Below are positions 24,921 to 37,433 of a DNA stretch of 64,000 nucleotides, piece by piece; the stretch's first letter is position 1, and every line of letters starts with the position of its first letter. A model generated the notes under the pieces. It had not been told where the DNA came from. It made no database searches and saw nothing but the letters and a program-made list of their open reading frames with translations. Both the position numbers and the translations under genes were made by a program. Source of the stretch: Carex sylvatica (taxonomy: Eukaryota; Streptophyta; Magnoliopsida; Poales; Cyperaceae); contig CAXKVR010000138.1 of assembly GCA_964058845.1 (NCBI GenBank), positions 1-64,000 of the forward strand. Reading direction: 5' to 3'.

Positions 24921-25936
24921 AACTCCATATAGGTGTACCCTTGTGAATCGATAAATAGGATTGTAGTGTGGTCGGGGTACCATAGCACCAGAGATTGTAT
25001 AATTATAATTCTCCTACCTTTTACAGTTGGCTTTTCTTCTTTGAGGAACCAGAGTCACTGTAATGATGAGATAAATAAACAGAGCGGTCATTTATTAATC
25101 GAGTTGTCCTGAAATAGTAGGAAGTGAATGCCTTTAGCTTATTTATCTCTCGTAGGTACTAAAAGCTAGGTTGGGTGATGGGATCTTTCGTTTGACCTAG
25201 AAACAGTATAGAAGACGGTTTATGGAGGTGGAATTAATATTCTTTTATGATAATCCCGGAGGAGACGTTTCATCGACTTAAAAAAGGTCGTACATGAAAA
25301 TATTAGAGAACGAAATGTGAAGGAGGCTAGCTAGCCGAGGACAACATAATGGAAACCTAGATGAAAAGAAAGAAAAAAAGGAAACTAAAGGAGCTCACGA
25401 AAAGAAAACTAAAAAGTTTGTAAAAATATGTTCGAACTTAAAATAACTATGAAATTATACTTCATTGCATAAAATGTTTTGTAAAATGTCTTTATAACTA
25501 TATTTAATTACATAAAAAAAATATAAAACTACACTTGATTTAAAAAATAATTACAAAATTATGTCCTATCTAAACAATAAATAAAGAGCTGCGGCGCCTG
25601 ATTGTAAGCGAATCTGGATAAAAGAAAATGTTCTGCAGTTCGATCAGGAAAATGAGACTGAATTTGGACTTGGAAAGCCGGGAAACACTGAAACACACCG
25701 ACATATAGAGACATGCACAGAACGAAGTAAATAATTTCACAGAAGGGGTTTTATTACTGATAGTAGATCTGTAGATGCCTAAATTATTGTTTACGAAACA
25801 CACGCATGTTATGCAACCAGGTAATGAAAGCATGAACGGGTAAAATAAATAATAAATGAACTGCATTAATTGTTGGCGCCGTCAGAAATTGTCCACCGAG
25901 CCTACCGTTGCCTAAAATAAAAATGAAGGCAGTACA
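24921..25936. other. 3' flank and intergenic DNA
   Basis: Probable 3' UTR of the DHHC gene, then AT-rich DNA without a supported gene. The open frame 25570-25866 (minus) has no recognised motif. Confidence 0.5.
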
Positions 25937-25945
25937 TTGGGATAG

Positions 25946-27422
25946 CGGCCATTTTTATTAATACCCTCCAAAAAATAAAAAAATTTAAAATATTCCTACC
26001 ATCTGTTTTTTTTTTCAAAACTGCTCCGGCCGTCAGGTCTACGGAGGGGTCAAAAATCTCACCAGATCGCTCTCATCATGGGCGAGTCAGAACCCTAGCA
26101 GACCACCCCTGCAGAGGGCGATCCACTTGATTTTTTTTTTTAGAGATATTAATATTTTTATTTAAATTATTTTGTGAAGAAAAAGTTTTTTGTATGCCAA
26201 AAATAATGTTTTAAATAGCGTGCTCTAGCGACGCAATAGCGCGCTATAGCGGCACAATTTAAAAAACGGTTCAGATTTTATAATTGAACCTTAGATATTT
26301 AGGGTATGAATTCCATACTCAAGAATCCTATTAGACATTTCAGATTGTCACATGTGCTACTCAAATCACTTTTGCACTTTGGTAACTGTATCAGTCCAGA
26401 CTGGCCAGTCTGGACTGATTTACCAGTATAGCTCTGGACTGATACAGGGACAAAACTGCAAAAGTGATTACACCAGCATATAGAGCATACAGAAATATAC
26501 AGAATTGACACAAATTTCAATTTATTTGGATTTTTCTACAATTAGTTATGAATTTTGAAAGTTCATGCTTTCAAAAAAACTTTAAACATCCATAACTTTG
26601 GCTAGGAAAGTCGGATTTGCGCGTATGACCACTTTTCGGAAAGGGAAGAACGAGACGGAGCGTCAGAATTAAAAAAAAACGTCATTTAGTGTCTCAAAAA
26701 TTCAGTTTAGGTTTTTGTGTGGAGATTTTTTATGAAACTTTGCAGTCGTGTTCTATGATGTTAAAAATGCATGTCAGTCAATTTTTATGATTTTTAGAGA
26801 TATTTTGCTATGTTAAACAGAGGTGCAAAGTTGGACTCAGAATGAAACTGTGACTAAGAGATTATTTTTTTAGTCATAAGCCTAAGAGATTATTCAAGAA
26901 TTATTCATATAATTATTTTAAAATGCATTTATTATTTATTGTGTCCATTTGCCTATCTTCGAGCAAATGATATATGTCAACAATAATTCAATTATTCTCT
27001 AAAAAAAAAAATTGACATCATTGAGACAATTTAACTATATTTCCTTGTGTATATTAAAGAATCAAGGCCAAAAAACTTCATAACTATATCCCATATGCGT
27101 ATCATGTATAAATCATAATAAGGAGTTACGACATCACTTCATAAATATATGTCTTATTTTTTAGCATACACTCTAAACAAAAAAAAATTTCTTCACAAAA
27201 TAATTTAAATCAAAATATTAATATCTCTAAAAAAAAAAAAAATCAAGTGGACCGCCCCTTGCAGGGGCAGTCTTCTAGGGTTTTGACCCGTCCACAATGG
27301 GAGCGGTCTGATGGGATTTTTGGACCGCCTGTGGACCTGGCAGTCGGAGCAGTTTTGAAAAAAAAAACAAATGGTAGGAACATTTTAAAATTTTTTTTTT
27401 TGGGTATTAATAAAAATGGCCG
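25946..27422. mobile_element. MULE-like foldback element with 9-bp duplication
   Basis: The terminal inverted repeats are about 290 bases long (25946-26200 against 27170-27422), starting CGGCCATTTTTATTAATACC. The perfect 9-bp target duplication TTGGGATAG lies at 25937-25945 and 27423-27431. The arms hold GC-richer segments (GACCGCCC, CCAGGTCCACAGGCGG-like) in an AT-rich background. The interior is non-coding and centres on a 30-bp perfect palindrome at 26390-26419. It is non-autonomous. Confidence 0.88.
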
Positions 27423-27431
27423 TTGGGATAG

Positions 27432-29500
27432 TTGCTTCTAGAAAATAAAACATTTACTTTCATATAAATAATTTTGAGAAAAATACGATGTTGCTCGAAT
27501 AAATTCTCTAAGACCGCTGTTTTTTTTTTTCCTTATTATTCGAAAACATTTGTTAATTGCTAGTGTCTCGGAGCAAGTTTAAGGTTTGGTTTTTTTATTT
27601 TATTTTTATGGTTAACGACAAAGACTGTCAGTCACTAACAAATATATTAATGAGAAAAAGTTTACCCTGGTTCTTTAATATTACGATTGAAATAAATATT
27701 AAATAATAAAGGTTATGGGAACTTTTGTTTTGCATTAAGTATTTATGACATTTTAACTTCGTAAATTTTCGAATTGTCGGATTTCGAAGATTGTGCATGC
27801 GTTGGATCTATCCTTGATTATTATTATTTTGGTGAATTATCAATGGACCGTTGGATCTAATTCATGGAAGATACAATTGAAACAGGCCTGGTTATTGGAA
27901 TTCTCTCATCTTTCGTACACACCACCGAACAGGTCACAGAAATGGATTCAGATCCAATAAGGTACCTGATGTGTAGAATAAGGAATCAGTACAAAAAAAC
28001 CTGCACAAATCTTAAAGATCTCCGTATATCTACAGAAAAAAAAAAAATATGACTGCGCTTTCCACGGAAATAGCAATTTTTAGTTTTTTACTTTCCCTAC
28101 TCTGTTTCATATTAGTCGACATGATAAGTTAGATTTGAGAAGGGAAAGAACAAAAGTGCATGTTTAGGTAGCAAAACGGAAGTCACGACAGAGAAAAGAA
28201 AAATAATAAATAAGTATTTCAAAAGATGTTTGTGGCAGTCCATTGTCGAAAAATAGATGATGTGCGTGCCATCAATTTATGTTGCGTGCATGTTTTTTTT
28301 CAAAAATAAAATAAAAAATAAATATGATGCTGCTTGCATGATAACAGATTTTTATAGAGTCAAATAATATTGGCCACTAGGTTATTTGCTTTATTCTGTT
28401 GTACAGCCTTTTGGCGGTCAAAAGAATGTTTAATATTGACCCCCAAGTAAAACAAAAACAAAAACAAATTGTCAAGATAATTTTTTGTATTTTGTCAAAC
28501 TCGAAATTAATCAAAATCTTGTGTCAGCCAGTAAGGAGATCAGTGGGGTTTGAGAAACCAAAATGAAATAAATAAGCAGAGGACAGATTCTCGATTTTTA
28601 AGTGGCCTTTTCAACTGGCCCCTCTTTTCCAATTCTGGATTTTTTCGAGTAAATGTAAGCGAAACAAATCAGACAGATTCTGATCCAACGCACATGCGAC
28701 TCACTCAAATTCTCCGAGCCCATTGACCGCAGTGACAATTTTCTGATAAATTAGCTGAACAGTATAAACTTGTTCATTTCCAATTGGTAACAAATTTCAC
28801 GCTAATCCCTTTGTGGTCCCCCATGAAGATATAACCAATTATACGTGTCCGACAAGAACTAGTGGATCAAGCAACTCGTGTTGGAAAGGGTAAAGGCCAC
28901 ACAAAAAATTAAAATAAATTTACTGAGAACTCTCTCAGCTTTGAAGTTAGTCCACCACAAACTAATAAAAAAATTGAGAACAGAGAAAGTTGAAAGTTGA
29001 AACGACTCCATCTCCTTCATTTTCTTATTTAATAGTTTGCCGTCGTTCAGTAAATGAGTTGTAAGGGGATGTTAGGTAGGGGTAGCTTTCTACTGGTATA
29101 CCAGTCGCTACAAGTTAACATGTAATTATCAGGTCAACATCATTTAACGATCCATAGAGGTTATGCTGATCTTATCGCTTAACCCGGATGTGAGAGTGAC
29201 AGAGAGACATTGCAACCAATTACATTAGATTTTAATTTGGAAGCATTATATATGCACGGCAGTTATTTACAACTATGTTAATCAGACAAGTTTACTCTAA
29301 CAGTCAACCAGGGGTAGCAAGTAGCCACTTCAAAAAGGCATTTGCACAAGTATGTAAAAATGAAGTACATAGCACTAAAGAAAAATTCAATCAAATAATA
29401 AACAAAGTTATTCATCATTTTAAGGACAGAAAGAACCCTGTTAGCCATGTTTGGTCTGAACAGAATGAGTATAAATTGAATTAAGCAAATATCTGACACC
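27432..29500. other. Intergenic DNA, no gene seen
   Basis: AT-rich. Short open frames at 27864-28052 and 29275-29484 lack motifs or splice support. The last part leads into the 3' UTR of the clathrin adaptor gene. Confidence 0.55.
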
Positions 29501-29714
29501 AGAAAAAAAAAATACTAGGTCATAACTGTGAAATTAGGTCCAATAACAAATACAACAGTTTGTGCATATATCTATATATAGAGATCACACTGCTAGCTAC
29601 CCCCATATAACTCAACACTCGTCATGCAAACAGCACCAAAATTAACAAGAAATGAAGCCGTGTAAATATAAAAAAGAAAAAAGAAAAAACTAAACAGTAA
29701 CAACATGAAGATCA

Positions 29715-32082
29715 TCAATAGGCTGGGTAGTAGTATCCAGGATTGCCGGCGTAAGCCATGGGCATTCCATACGGCATTGATGGGTTTGCCGCAAACCCAG
29801 CGGTACCAAACCCGTTGTTGAAACCTCGATCAATTTTTGACAAAGTGGCCTGACCTTGCATTCCGTCTTTCTGGTACTGGTTCCACACCTGCTGTTCCTG
29901 CACCAAGAATTGCTGTTTCTTTTCCATGTCAGACATCTGTACATATGCCGGAGGCGGTATGGCCAAAGAAGCAGCAAATGGATCTCCACCAATGGTTTGC
30001 ACGCTACCGTCGGGAGCTGGCAATGCAAGAACCTGTGTTGCCGCTTTTCCAGGCAAGGGTAGTGCCACACTGCTAGCACTTCCCGTGGTCATGTTTGCAT
30101 TCACATGCTGTTTCACTGCACCTTGGTCATACATCCCGCTTAACAGGAGCGGGTCGAAACCACCCGGCAGATCAGCCTTTTGCTTTGAGAGGTTGCTAGC
30201 AGTCTCTACCAGGGCCAGTTCCCAATCTGCCTTACCAGGCTCTGCTGCTGGATTTTGCCATGCTGACGTTACCTGTGAGTCATCACTTGAACCGAATGCA
30301 TTCCATGACCCGTTTGCAGTTGGGCCCGAGAAAAGGGCTAAAGCAAGCCTGTTACCTTGCTCATCTGCGCTCACAGTATCTTCTCTTAAATCAACTAGGT
30401 CTGGTTGTGGCTCTGGTGGTGGAGGTGGTGGTGTCTCCTTCACTTCCTCTTCCACTGGTTCAGCCGGTTGCTCTTCTTTCCAATCCTCTGGTGGGGGTAA
30501 AGCTTTAATGCTATTCATATCCTCCACAGGGGGTTCTTCCTCAACCGGTTCTGGCACTGGCACAGGCTCGGGTGACTTTGGCCGCTTTGCGCGATCCCGC
30601 ATAAACTCTTCCAATGTTTCGAGCAACTTCTCAGTGATCCTTTGCACCTCAGGATACTCTGATGATCGGGCCACCCCCGTGTCCTTGCACCATGCATAGA
30701 AAGCGCACAACTCATCGATCTGCTTGGCAGCACTTGCGTATGCTTCAAACGCCTTCACACACTCATTATACTCCATGTCAAAGAACCGATCGAGCAGAAC
30801 TGCCAGAACTTCACATACATCAGCATAGAGCTGGAAGCTCTCTCTTATGACCGGGTACAAGGCAACGAGTATCATTCGGTCATGCTTGGCAATGCCGGTT
30901 GGGCGGCAAGCCAAAAACCTGTCGAACAGTTGCTGCAAGTGGTGCATCCGTACAAGCAATTGCTCTGGTTTCATGTCACGAATGGGTGTAGGTACCTTTT
31001 TATTCTCTTCATCACGTGGTGACGTGTATGGCGGTGGTGACCTGCCATTTGAAGGTGACTTGCCATAGGATGGTGACTTACCATAAGTCCCATTATCGTA
31101 CCGGCTGTTGCTATGACTACCATCACCATAATTGTAGGAATCAGGGGAGCGGTATCGGTCTTGGTGGGCATCAGAATGGCGACGGCGTTCTTGGTAGGGG
31201 TCAGGGGAGCGGAACCGGTCTTGATTTTGGTCACTGATGGCGGGAAGGGAAGAGTTCTTTCGCTCATGAAGGAAAAACTCAAGGCGCTGGTCAAGGTAGA
31301 GAGCATAAGTACGCACAAAGGCCGAGTGGTCCCATGAGCGTGAGTGAGCCTCATCACGAAAATCAGAAAGGTTCAGTAGACGGGTTCCCCGGCGCGTGGC
31401 ATATAGTACCTCCTGTTAGGCAAAATATAAGATGGGTTATTCTAATTCTTCATTTGCCTTGAAATATAATCAAAGGAAAGTTAGAACTTCAGAAATTTTG
31501 CTAGTTTGAAAATCTAAAAAGGTATGGACTACCTTATTTGTTACTTTAGTAATAGCAGGCCTTAAAACTGAATAAGAGAGTTTATTTGACCAAAAATAGA
31601 AAGCAATAGTAGACCAGACTCAGTCTCTCAACCAAAATTCAACTAATAAATATCTTCACAATGAACAAGTAAATGAATCCAAATCTAGAGACAATCAATC
31701 AATTAAGTAAATGAAGGAAATAAATCAATAATGTGATATGATCAGGGTGGCGGGAATTGTGGACCTGGTGGAAGCCGGAATCGCCATCAGCAAGGAGACG
31801 GTGGATGAGTATGAGTGACTTGAGAGCAACGATCCAGTCGCGGGTCTTGGAGAGGCGGCGGGACACGGCAGCCACACAGTAGGAGACATAGGCACGAGAG
31901 CAGGAGGTGAGGTGCAGGATCTCACGCAGGTGACGCTCCTCGGCTGGCCCGTCGTCATGGCTCGTCGCCTTCACCACCAACACGTCTAGCTCTGGTGCCA
32001 TGTTGCTTGACACCTTTGCGATCTGGATGCTCGTCTGGTCTTTCACCACCCCCAATGCCTTCCTCATTGTGCTCGGCGCCAT
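29715..32082 (-). CDS. AP180/ANTH-domain clathrin assembly protein (CAP1/ECA4 type)
   Basis: Two exons on the minus strand, 31765-32082 and 29715-31412, join in phase at CACCAG|GTCCAC and AACAG|GAGGTA and give 671 residues. Residues 1 to about 300 form the ANTH domain: MAPSTMRKALGVVKDQTSI, then KATSHDD, SRRLSKTRDW, ATRRGTRLLNLSDFRDEAHS and SWDHSAFVRTYALYLDQRLE. The domain is split by a Pro/Ser/Tyr/Arg-rich insert (about residues 153-240) as in Arabidopsis At2g25430 and At4g32285. The C-terminal half is unstructured. It has a proline run, an LVDL clathrin-box-like motif, FDPLLLSG, GGDPFAASLAIPPP and an NAFGS motif, which are clathrin and AP-2 contact sites in the family. Role: binds phosphoinositides and clathrin at plasma-membrane pits and promotes coat assembly. 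Which paralogue it is cannot be decided here. Confidence 0.95.
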
Positions 32083-32160
32083 TAATTAGTTCTCTGCTCT
32101 GTTCTATTAATTTATATCCTTTGTCTGTTTTTCTTACTATATGTTTTATTAATTCTTTGC

Positions 32161-32186
32161 CTCTTCTCTTCTCTTCTCTTCTCTTT
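32161..32186. repeat. (CTCTT)n microsatellite
   Basis: Five consecutive CTCTT-type pentamers lie just upstream of the clathrin adaptor start codon. Confidence 0.85.
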
Positions 32187-32688
32187 CAAGATCTGTTGAA
32201 GAACTACTCTTTAGGCTGAAGGATTGCGTTCCCCAGAAGATCAGATCAATCCTGTAATACATAAATTTGAGGGGTCAGTGAAATTCTAAATAATTAATTT
32301 CATTATATAAGAACTTACGAAGTGTATTTATTGAAAGAATACAAGAAGCCGGTGACCTCTGTTGGCTCTGGAAACCATAGATTAGGTTGATGATCTATAA
32401 TCTATTATATTTTAGAGGCTATATAAGTCATATATCACTCATATAAACACAGGAGGGAGTTTCAGATCTCTTGAGAGCTAAAATATCTTATGCACCGGTT
32501 AAATGGATCCTCCATTCTCCCCCCTACTACCAATTAATGCTAATAATTAATAAAGGGAAAGAAAAGGTAGATATAAATGATTAAAACAAAAGAGCGTTAT
32601 TAATTGCTTTGCCAAGAGAATTTTAGTACGGATCTGCATTACCATGTCTGCCTAATTAAAACCACTGAAAAGTGAAAGAAACGCGACA

Positions 32689-32740
32689 CACGCACACACA
32701 CACACACTCGCCACCACAGACACGCACACACACACACGCA
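32689..32740. repeat. (CA)n microsatellite, interrupted
   Basis: Two CA runs are separated by a short CGCCACCACAGACACG interruption. Confidence 0.85.
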
Positions 32741-33261
32741 AACTAAGAAAATAGCTGAGATGAGGGGAAGGATGAACTTCTACCTCCGCCTAAATAACTT
32801 TCGGTTGCTCTCTGATCAGCGCTAATTCATTGGAGATCTGAGCTCAAAATACCTCTTCTTTTTGGGACTCCCTGGAGTGAAGAAACTCAGACGAATTGAT
32901 TGCAGGACTAAAACTCCTCACCTCAAAATGGAAGGGTAAAAGCACTGGTTTGGCGAAAGTGATTTTTTAAAAGGAAGCGCAAACTCTGGATGGAGAGAGA
33001 GAGAGAGAGAAAGAGGGGTGTGGGGGGGAAGCTAGAAGGTGACCTTGCCTAGGATTGGTGCGCTGTTGTTATTCTTTGCGCACCTTACAAAAATGGGAAA
33101 GGTTTTTTTGTTTTCTCAAAAGTTGAAATATAATAAAATATTGAGAAAAGATTTGTATCCATATTATTTTGTTCATATTTTGTTCACAACATTATCTATT
33201 TTCTAACAAACTCTAAACTCTAACGGTTTGACTTTCTTTTTATAAACCTTCTAATCCGATT

Positions 33262-33440
33262 AATCTCTCAATTTTAAAATCAAATCTCTTTCTTCCAATT
33301 CACTACCTCTCTCTCCTTTCTTTCCTCTAGCAGCCCTTTCTCTCTCCCAATCAATCTCTCAATTTTGAAATCAGATCTCTTTATCCCAATTCACCGCCTC
33401 TCCCTACTTTATTTTCTTTAGCAGCCCCCCCTCCCCCCCC
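33262..33440. repeat. Tandem duplication, unit about 91 bp
   Basis: Two copies begin AATCTCTCAATTTT at 33262 and 33353. Both run through a CT-rich stretch to TCTAGCAGCCC/TTTAGCAGCCC, with about ten differences between them. Confidence 0.8.
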
Positions 33441-33470
33441 CCTCCCCCCCCCCCCCCCTCTCTCTCTCTT
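33425..33470. repeat. Poly-C tract followed by (CT)n
   Basis: Three C runs of 7 to about 15 bases are separated by single T bases, followed by CT units. The minus strand is therefore a set of long G runs. Confidence 0.9.
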
Positions 33471-34009
33471 GTCTTGTGCTCCTCCACATATCACTTAAGC
33501 CCACAGCAACGACCGTGACTAATCATAGGATTTATTTTTTTTCTATTCATCATCGTTAATCGGTGGTAGATCTATTTTGTAAAAACTTGAAATCTACGAT
33601 CAATAAAAAAGGCCTTGTCAGAGACAATTATTTTGTGCTATGTGCAAGATGGCATTCAATTGTCGGTACTACCACAGTTGTTATCAAATATCGACAAGGT
33701 TTATATTTATAAACTCTCTTCGTTGATGATTATTTTGCGTTATTTTATTTTTCAGATTCAAACTATCAGAGTCGCTATTATATTTTCTCATTTTGTCAAT
33801 TAAAGTATTTAGGTCAGAGCTTTTGTATAAACTTTCTTATTGATTCTTCGTGTAATCATTTAATTATTTTTTTGGCTTTTTCTATACCTTATAATGTAGA
33901 TGCTCATCATAATATTTTCCATTCGATCCAATCCTTCCCCAGATCTAGAACCGATAGAAGATCAAGTGTGTGCTTCTTTTCTACTTTAATTCTTCGATTC
34001 TAATACTAT

Positions 34010-34328
34010 CTTGTCGTTTTACAGTATTCACCCTGTTAATTTTACAATATTCATCTTGTAATTTTACAGTATTCATCTTGTGAAAATATGAAGAAAATAG
34101 ATGATAGAGAGGCGATATGGAGTATTGATCTTGTCATTTTACAGTATTCTCCCTATTAATTTACAGTATTCATCTTGTAATTTTACAGTATTCATCTTGT
34201 AGAAATCTGAAAAAAAAAAAAAAAAGATGATAGAGAGGTGATATGTAGTATTGATCTTGTCATTTTACAGTATTCACCCAGTTAATTTTATAGTATTCAT
34301 CTTGTAATTTTACAGTATTCATCTTATG
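34010..34328. repeat. Tandem repeat, unit 120-126 bp, about 2.6 copies
   Basis: Copies start with CTTGTC(G/A)TTTTACAGTATTC at 34010, 34130 and 34256. Each copy contains an inner repeat of TTTTACAGTATTCATCTTGT. The second copy has an expanded poly-A. The decayed motif continues irregularly to about 34880 as TTTATAGT/TTTACAGT words. Confidence 0.85.
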
Positions 34329-34899
34329 AACAGTTACTAATGTTTACCAATGTGGTTGTGAATATTTGATGTATTGATGATTTATAGTTTGCATCTGTTA
34401 GTTTTACTGTTTACATCTTTGAAATTTATAGTATTGAATTTTGCAGTGTGTTAATCTCAGTTTTATAGTGTTTTAGGTTTCAGATTTATTTGCATCTGTT
34501 AGTTTTATAGTTTACATTTGAAAATTTTACAGTATTGAAGTTCTATAGTTTTATATTTTTTAAATTGTATTTAATCGTTTTCATCTGCTAATTTTATATT
34601 GTAGTAAATCTATAGTTTTTACTTTTTATTTTCACAGTTTAGATTTACAATTTTACAGTATTGAAAATTGATATTTGTTAAATTTTATTTTATCTGCTAA
34701 TTTTATAATTTTATAATTTTTACCTTTTGATTTCACAGTTTAACTTGATATTTTTATAGTATTAAAAATTGATATTTTTCAACATTTTATTTTATCGTTT
34801 TCATCTGTGAATTTTTTATGTATGTAATTTTATAGTTTGTGCATTTTATTTTTATAGTTAAAGTGGTCAATTTTACAATATTTATTATTTTGATGATTT

Positions 34900-36076
34900 A
34901 TTTGTGTGTTCATTAAATCGAGAAAAAAAATAAAAAAAAATCGAAAAATTTAATTTTGCCTTTTTATCACGGTTTTTGTCAAAATAACTGCCAATAACTT
35001 TCTATAACTGCAATTTTCGAAAGTACAGTTTGAAAGTACAAATTTTTTTGTCCTGTTATGCAAGTTGCAATCTGTTTTTAACTATCATAAGACCACTTCA
35101 AATAGTTACCAGATATTTTGTAATTAACTGATATATTTTATGTGATAAATTGTATAATTATACAGTATATAAAAATAATTTTATAATATTCACGAAAATT
35201 AAATCGGTAGAGAAATGATAAAAAAAAAGTCTGTAAATAATTAAACACTTCCTAAAATATTTATATTTGTAATTTAAAATAGTTTTGAGACGAGTGTTGT
35301 TTTGTCATGTGGTGAGCTGTAGCTGTCTGTACATCATTTTGTTATACGGACAACACTCCCAACCGGGCTATTAGTTCGGTGGACTTCGGATATTCTGCGG
35401 TTATAAATAAGCTTATAAATATGTAGCGAGTCATTATCAAGTTCAATATTACTCGGTACATAATTAAACCGTCTATTAGTCCTGTTTAAGTGATTTTCAA
35501 TTTATTGCGACCAAATAGTCGGCTTGGCAATCGTATTCGTATTTAGTATTTGTGTTATGACGTTGAATTAAAGTAAAAATGAGAAACGTCTAATGGAAAC
35601 GGAAATTCCAGCTTGATTATTGCTTTTTATTATTTGATTGAAAACAACGTGGAAAAATTGATGTATTTATATTAAAAAATGCCAACCTGGAAGCATCAAG
35701 AGGTTCGCGTTGGACAGCTAATTAGACCATTGATAATAAAAGCGATTTCACTAAACATGAGAATTTCGTTATCTATTTTATTTTTTGAACCAGATTATTC
35801 CAACCAGGAAACATATCTTAACTTTTCGTTTTTTCTTTCGAACCGTATATTTTTCATTTTAAAAGCCACATATTAAATAAATATCAGCAGACCACATATT
35901 TCAAAAAAAAATTATTAAATAGCAAAGTTTAAAGTTGTTTTCAAACATGCATCAGCATATATATGCAATTTGCATATCATAACGCGTATGTATTCATGTA
36001 CCGGTCGTGTGCTATAAATATAGCAATCAGTTACATGCATATAACAAAACAAATTTTAAAACATATGTGGGAGCAT
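34900..36076. other. AT-rich intergenic DNA
   Basis: No supported gene. Open frames 35679-35876 and 35963-36163 have no recognisable content. Confidence 0.55.
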
Positions 36077-36085
36077 TTCAAACAT

Positions 36086-36486
36086 GAGGAGGGTTCAAAT
36101 GCACCTAAATTTTTGTGTACCCAAATACATTCTATCTTTCAAATTATTTTTTTCCATTTTTAAAGTCCGAATAGTCAATCCGAACCGTTAGATGCGATCT
36201 ATATATTAAGATGTACTTGGAGACAAAATTTTACATTTTTTGAAATTTTTTTACTATTTTTTTAGATTTATTGAAAATCGCTGTTTTTAGCAAATCTGGA
36301 CCATAAAAAAACAGCGATTTTCAATAAATCTAGAAAAATAGTAAACAAATTTCAAAAAATATAAAATTTGGTCTCCAAACACAACTTAATATATAGATCG
36401 CATCTAATGGTTCGAATTAACTATTTTGACTTTAAAAACGAAAATAAAAAAAATAGAGTGCATTTGGATGAATTTGAACCCTCCTC
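36086..36486. mobile_element. Foldback MITE, 401 bp, with 9-bp duplication
   Basis: This is a near-complete hairpin. The ends GAGGAGGGTTCAAATGCA and ...TTGAACCCTCCTC are inverted, and the halves pair through to a short loop near 36300. TTCAAACAT flanks both sides exactly (36077-36085 and 36487-36495). The inner arm (GGTCTCCAAACACA..., AAACAGCGATTTTCAATAAA) is shared with the two elements at 37024 and 37434. Confidence 0.88.
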
Positions 36487-37023
36487 TTCAAACATATCAA
36501 AGTGTACATTTTGTCTGGCCAAGTTGCTCCGAAAGGGACTCATTAAATTTAACAATCGGAAGAAATTGAATGCGCATGCTTAGCCGTGTATGTACCTGAG
36601 ATATCAAGAAAAAACAAAACATTTTGTTTCACCAAGTTGGTTAAAAATGGATTAATTAAATTTACCAATTATGTTTCCTGTTCACCTATTTTGCTGTTTT
36701 TTTATATAATTTCTGAAATTGTTGCTGCAGTTGTTTTTGGGTTAGTTCAATCATTGATTAGTTGTATTTTTAAATAATATATTACACTCTTGAATTTATG
36801 TGTGCACTGAATCAGTCGCCTTAATTCATGCAACTATTCATTTCTCTTACTTGTTTTCTTTAATTTAAATGTTCTGTATCTGTATCTAAAATACTTGTAC
36901 ATTTTCAAAAAAGTTTTCATATACGATGATAAAATTATTTATATTTTATAATAGTAAATTTAGAAACATTAAAAAAAAAAAACTATGTAGCAATTGAATC
37001 ATGCAATAGGAACCTGCTAGCAT

Positions 37024-37395
37024 GCTATGCATAGCATATAGGGCCTCCGTATAACGGCTCAATATTTGATTTTTCAAAATTCTAACGGTCGATCTGAACT
37101 GTTCATCTTGTTCTCCATATTAATATGTGTTTGGAGACCAAATTTTACATTTTTTAGAATTTGTTTACTATTTTTTTAGATTTATTGAAAATCGCTGTTT
37201 TTTATGGTCCAGATTTGCTGAAAACAGCGATTTTCAATAAATCTAAAAAAATAGTAAAACAATTCCAAAAAATGTAAAATTTGGTCTCCAAACACATATT
37301 AATATGAAGAACAATATGAACGGTTCGGATCGACCGTTAGAATTTTGAAAAGTCAAATATTAAGCTGTTGCACGAAGGCTCTCTATGCTAGCATA
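37024..37395. mobile_element. Foldback MITE, copy A of an adjacent pair
   Basis: The hairpin ends TAGGGCCTCCGTATAACGG and GCACGAAGGCTCTCTA are inverted. The centre shares the GGTCTCCAAACACA and AACAGCGATTTTCAATAAA arms with the element at 36086, but the outer arms (TCTAACGGTCGATC) differ. Boundaries are within about 10 bases. No clear target duplication, because the flanks themselves repeat GCTAGCAT. Confidence 0.75.
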
Positions 37396-37433
37396 TTCTC
37401 ATACAATATATTATAATAAGGAACCTGCTAGCA

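Larger units (their letters stand above)
32083..33060 (-). promoter_or_regulatory. 5' leader and promoter region of the clathrin adaptor gene
   Basis: This stretch holds simple repeats common in plant leaders: TCTTC units at 32161-32186, CA units at 32689-32740 and GA units at 32994-33011. A leader intron is possible but not proven. A TATA box was not assigned. Confidence 0.4.

Noticed and set aside
29926..30699. 257-codon open frame on the plus strand
   Set aside because: It lies fully antisense to the second exon of the clathrin adaptor gene, and its Ser/Gly-rich composition mirrors the Pro/Glu-rich coding strand. It is a shadow, as are the other short frames on both strands of 29690-31357.
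36368..36777. Open frames 36368-36583 and 36586-36777
   Set aside because: The first is mostly the right arm of a MITE. The second is AT-rich with no motif.
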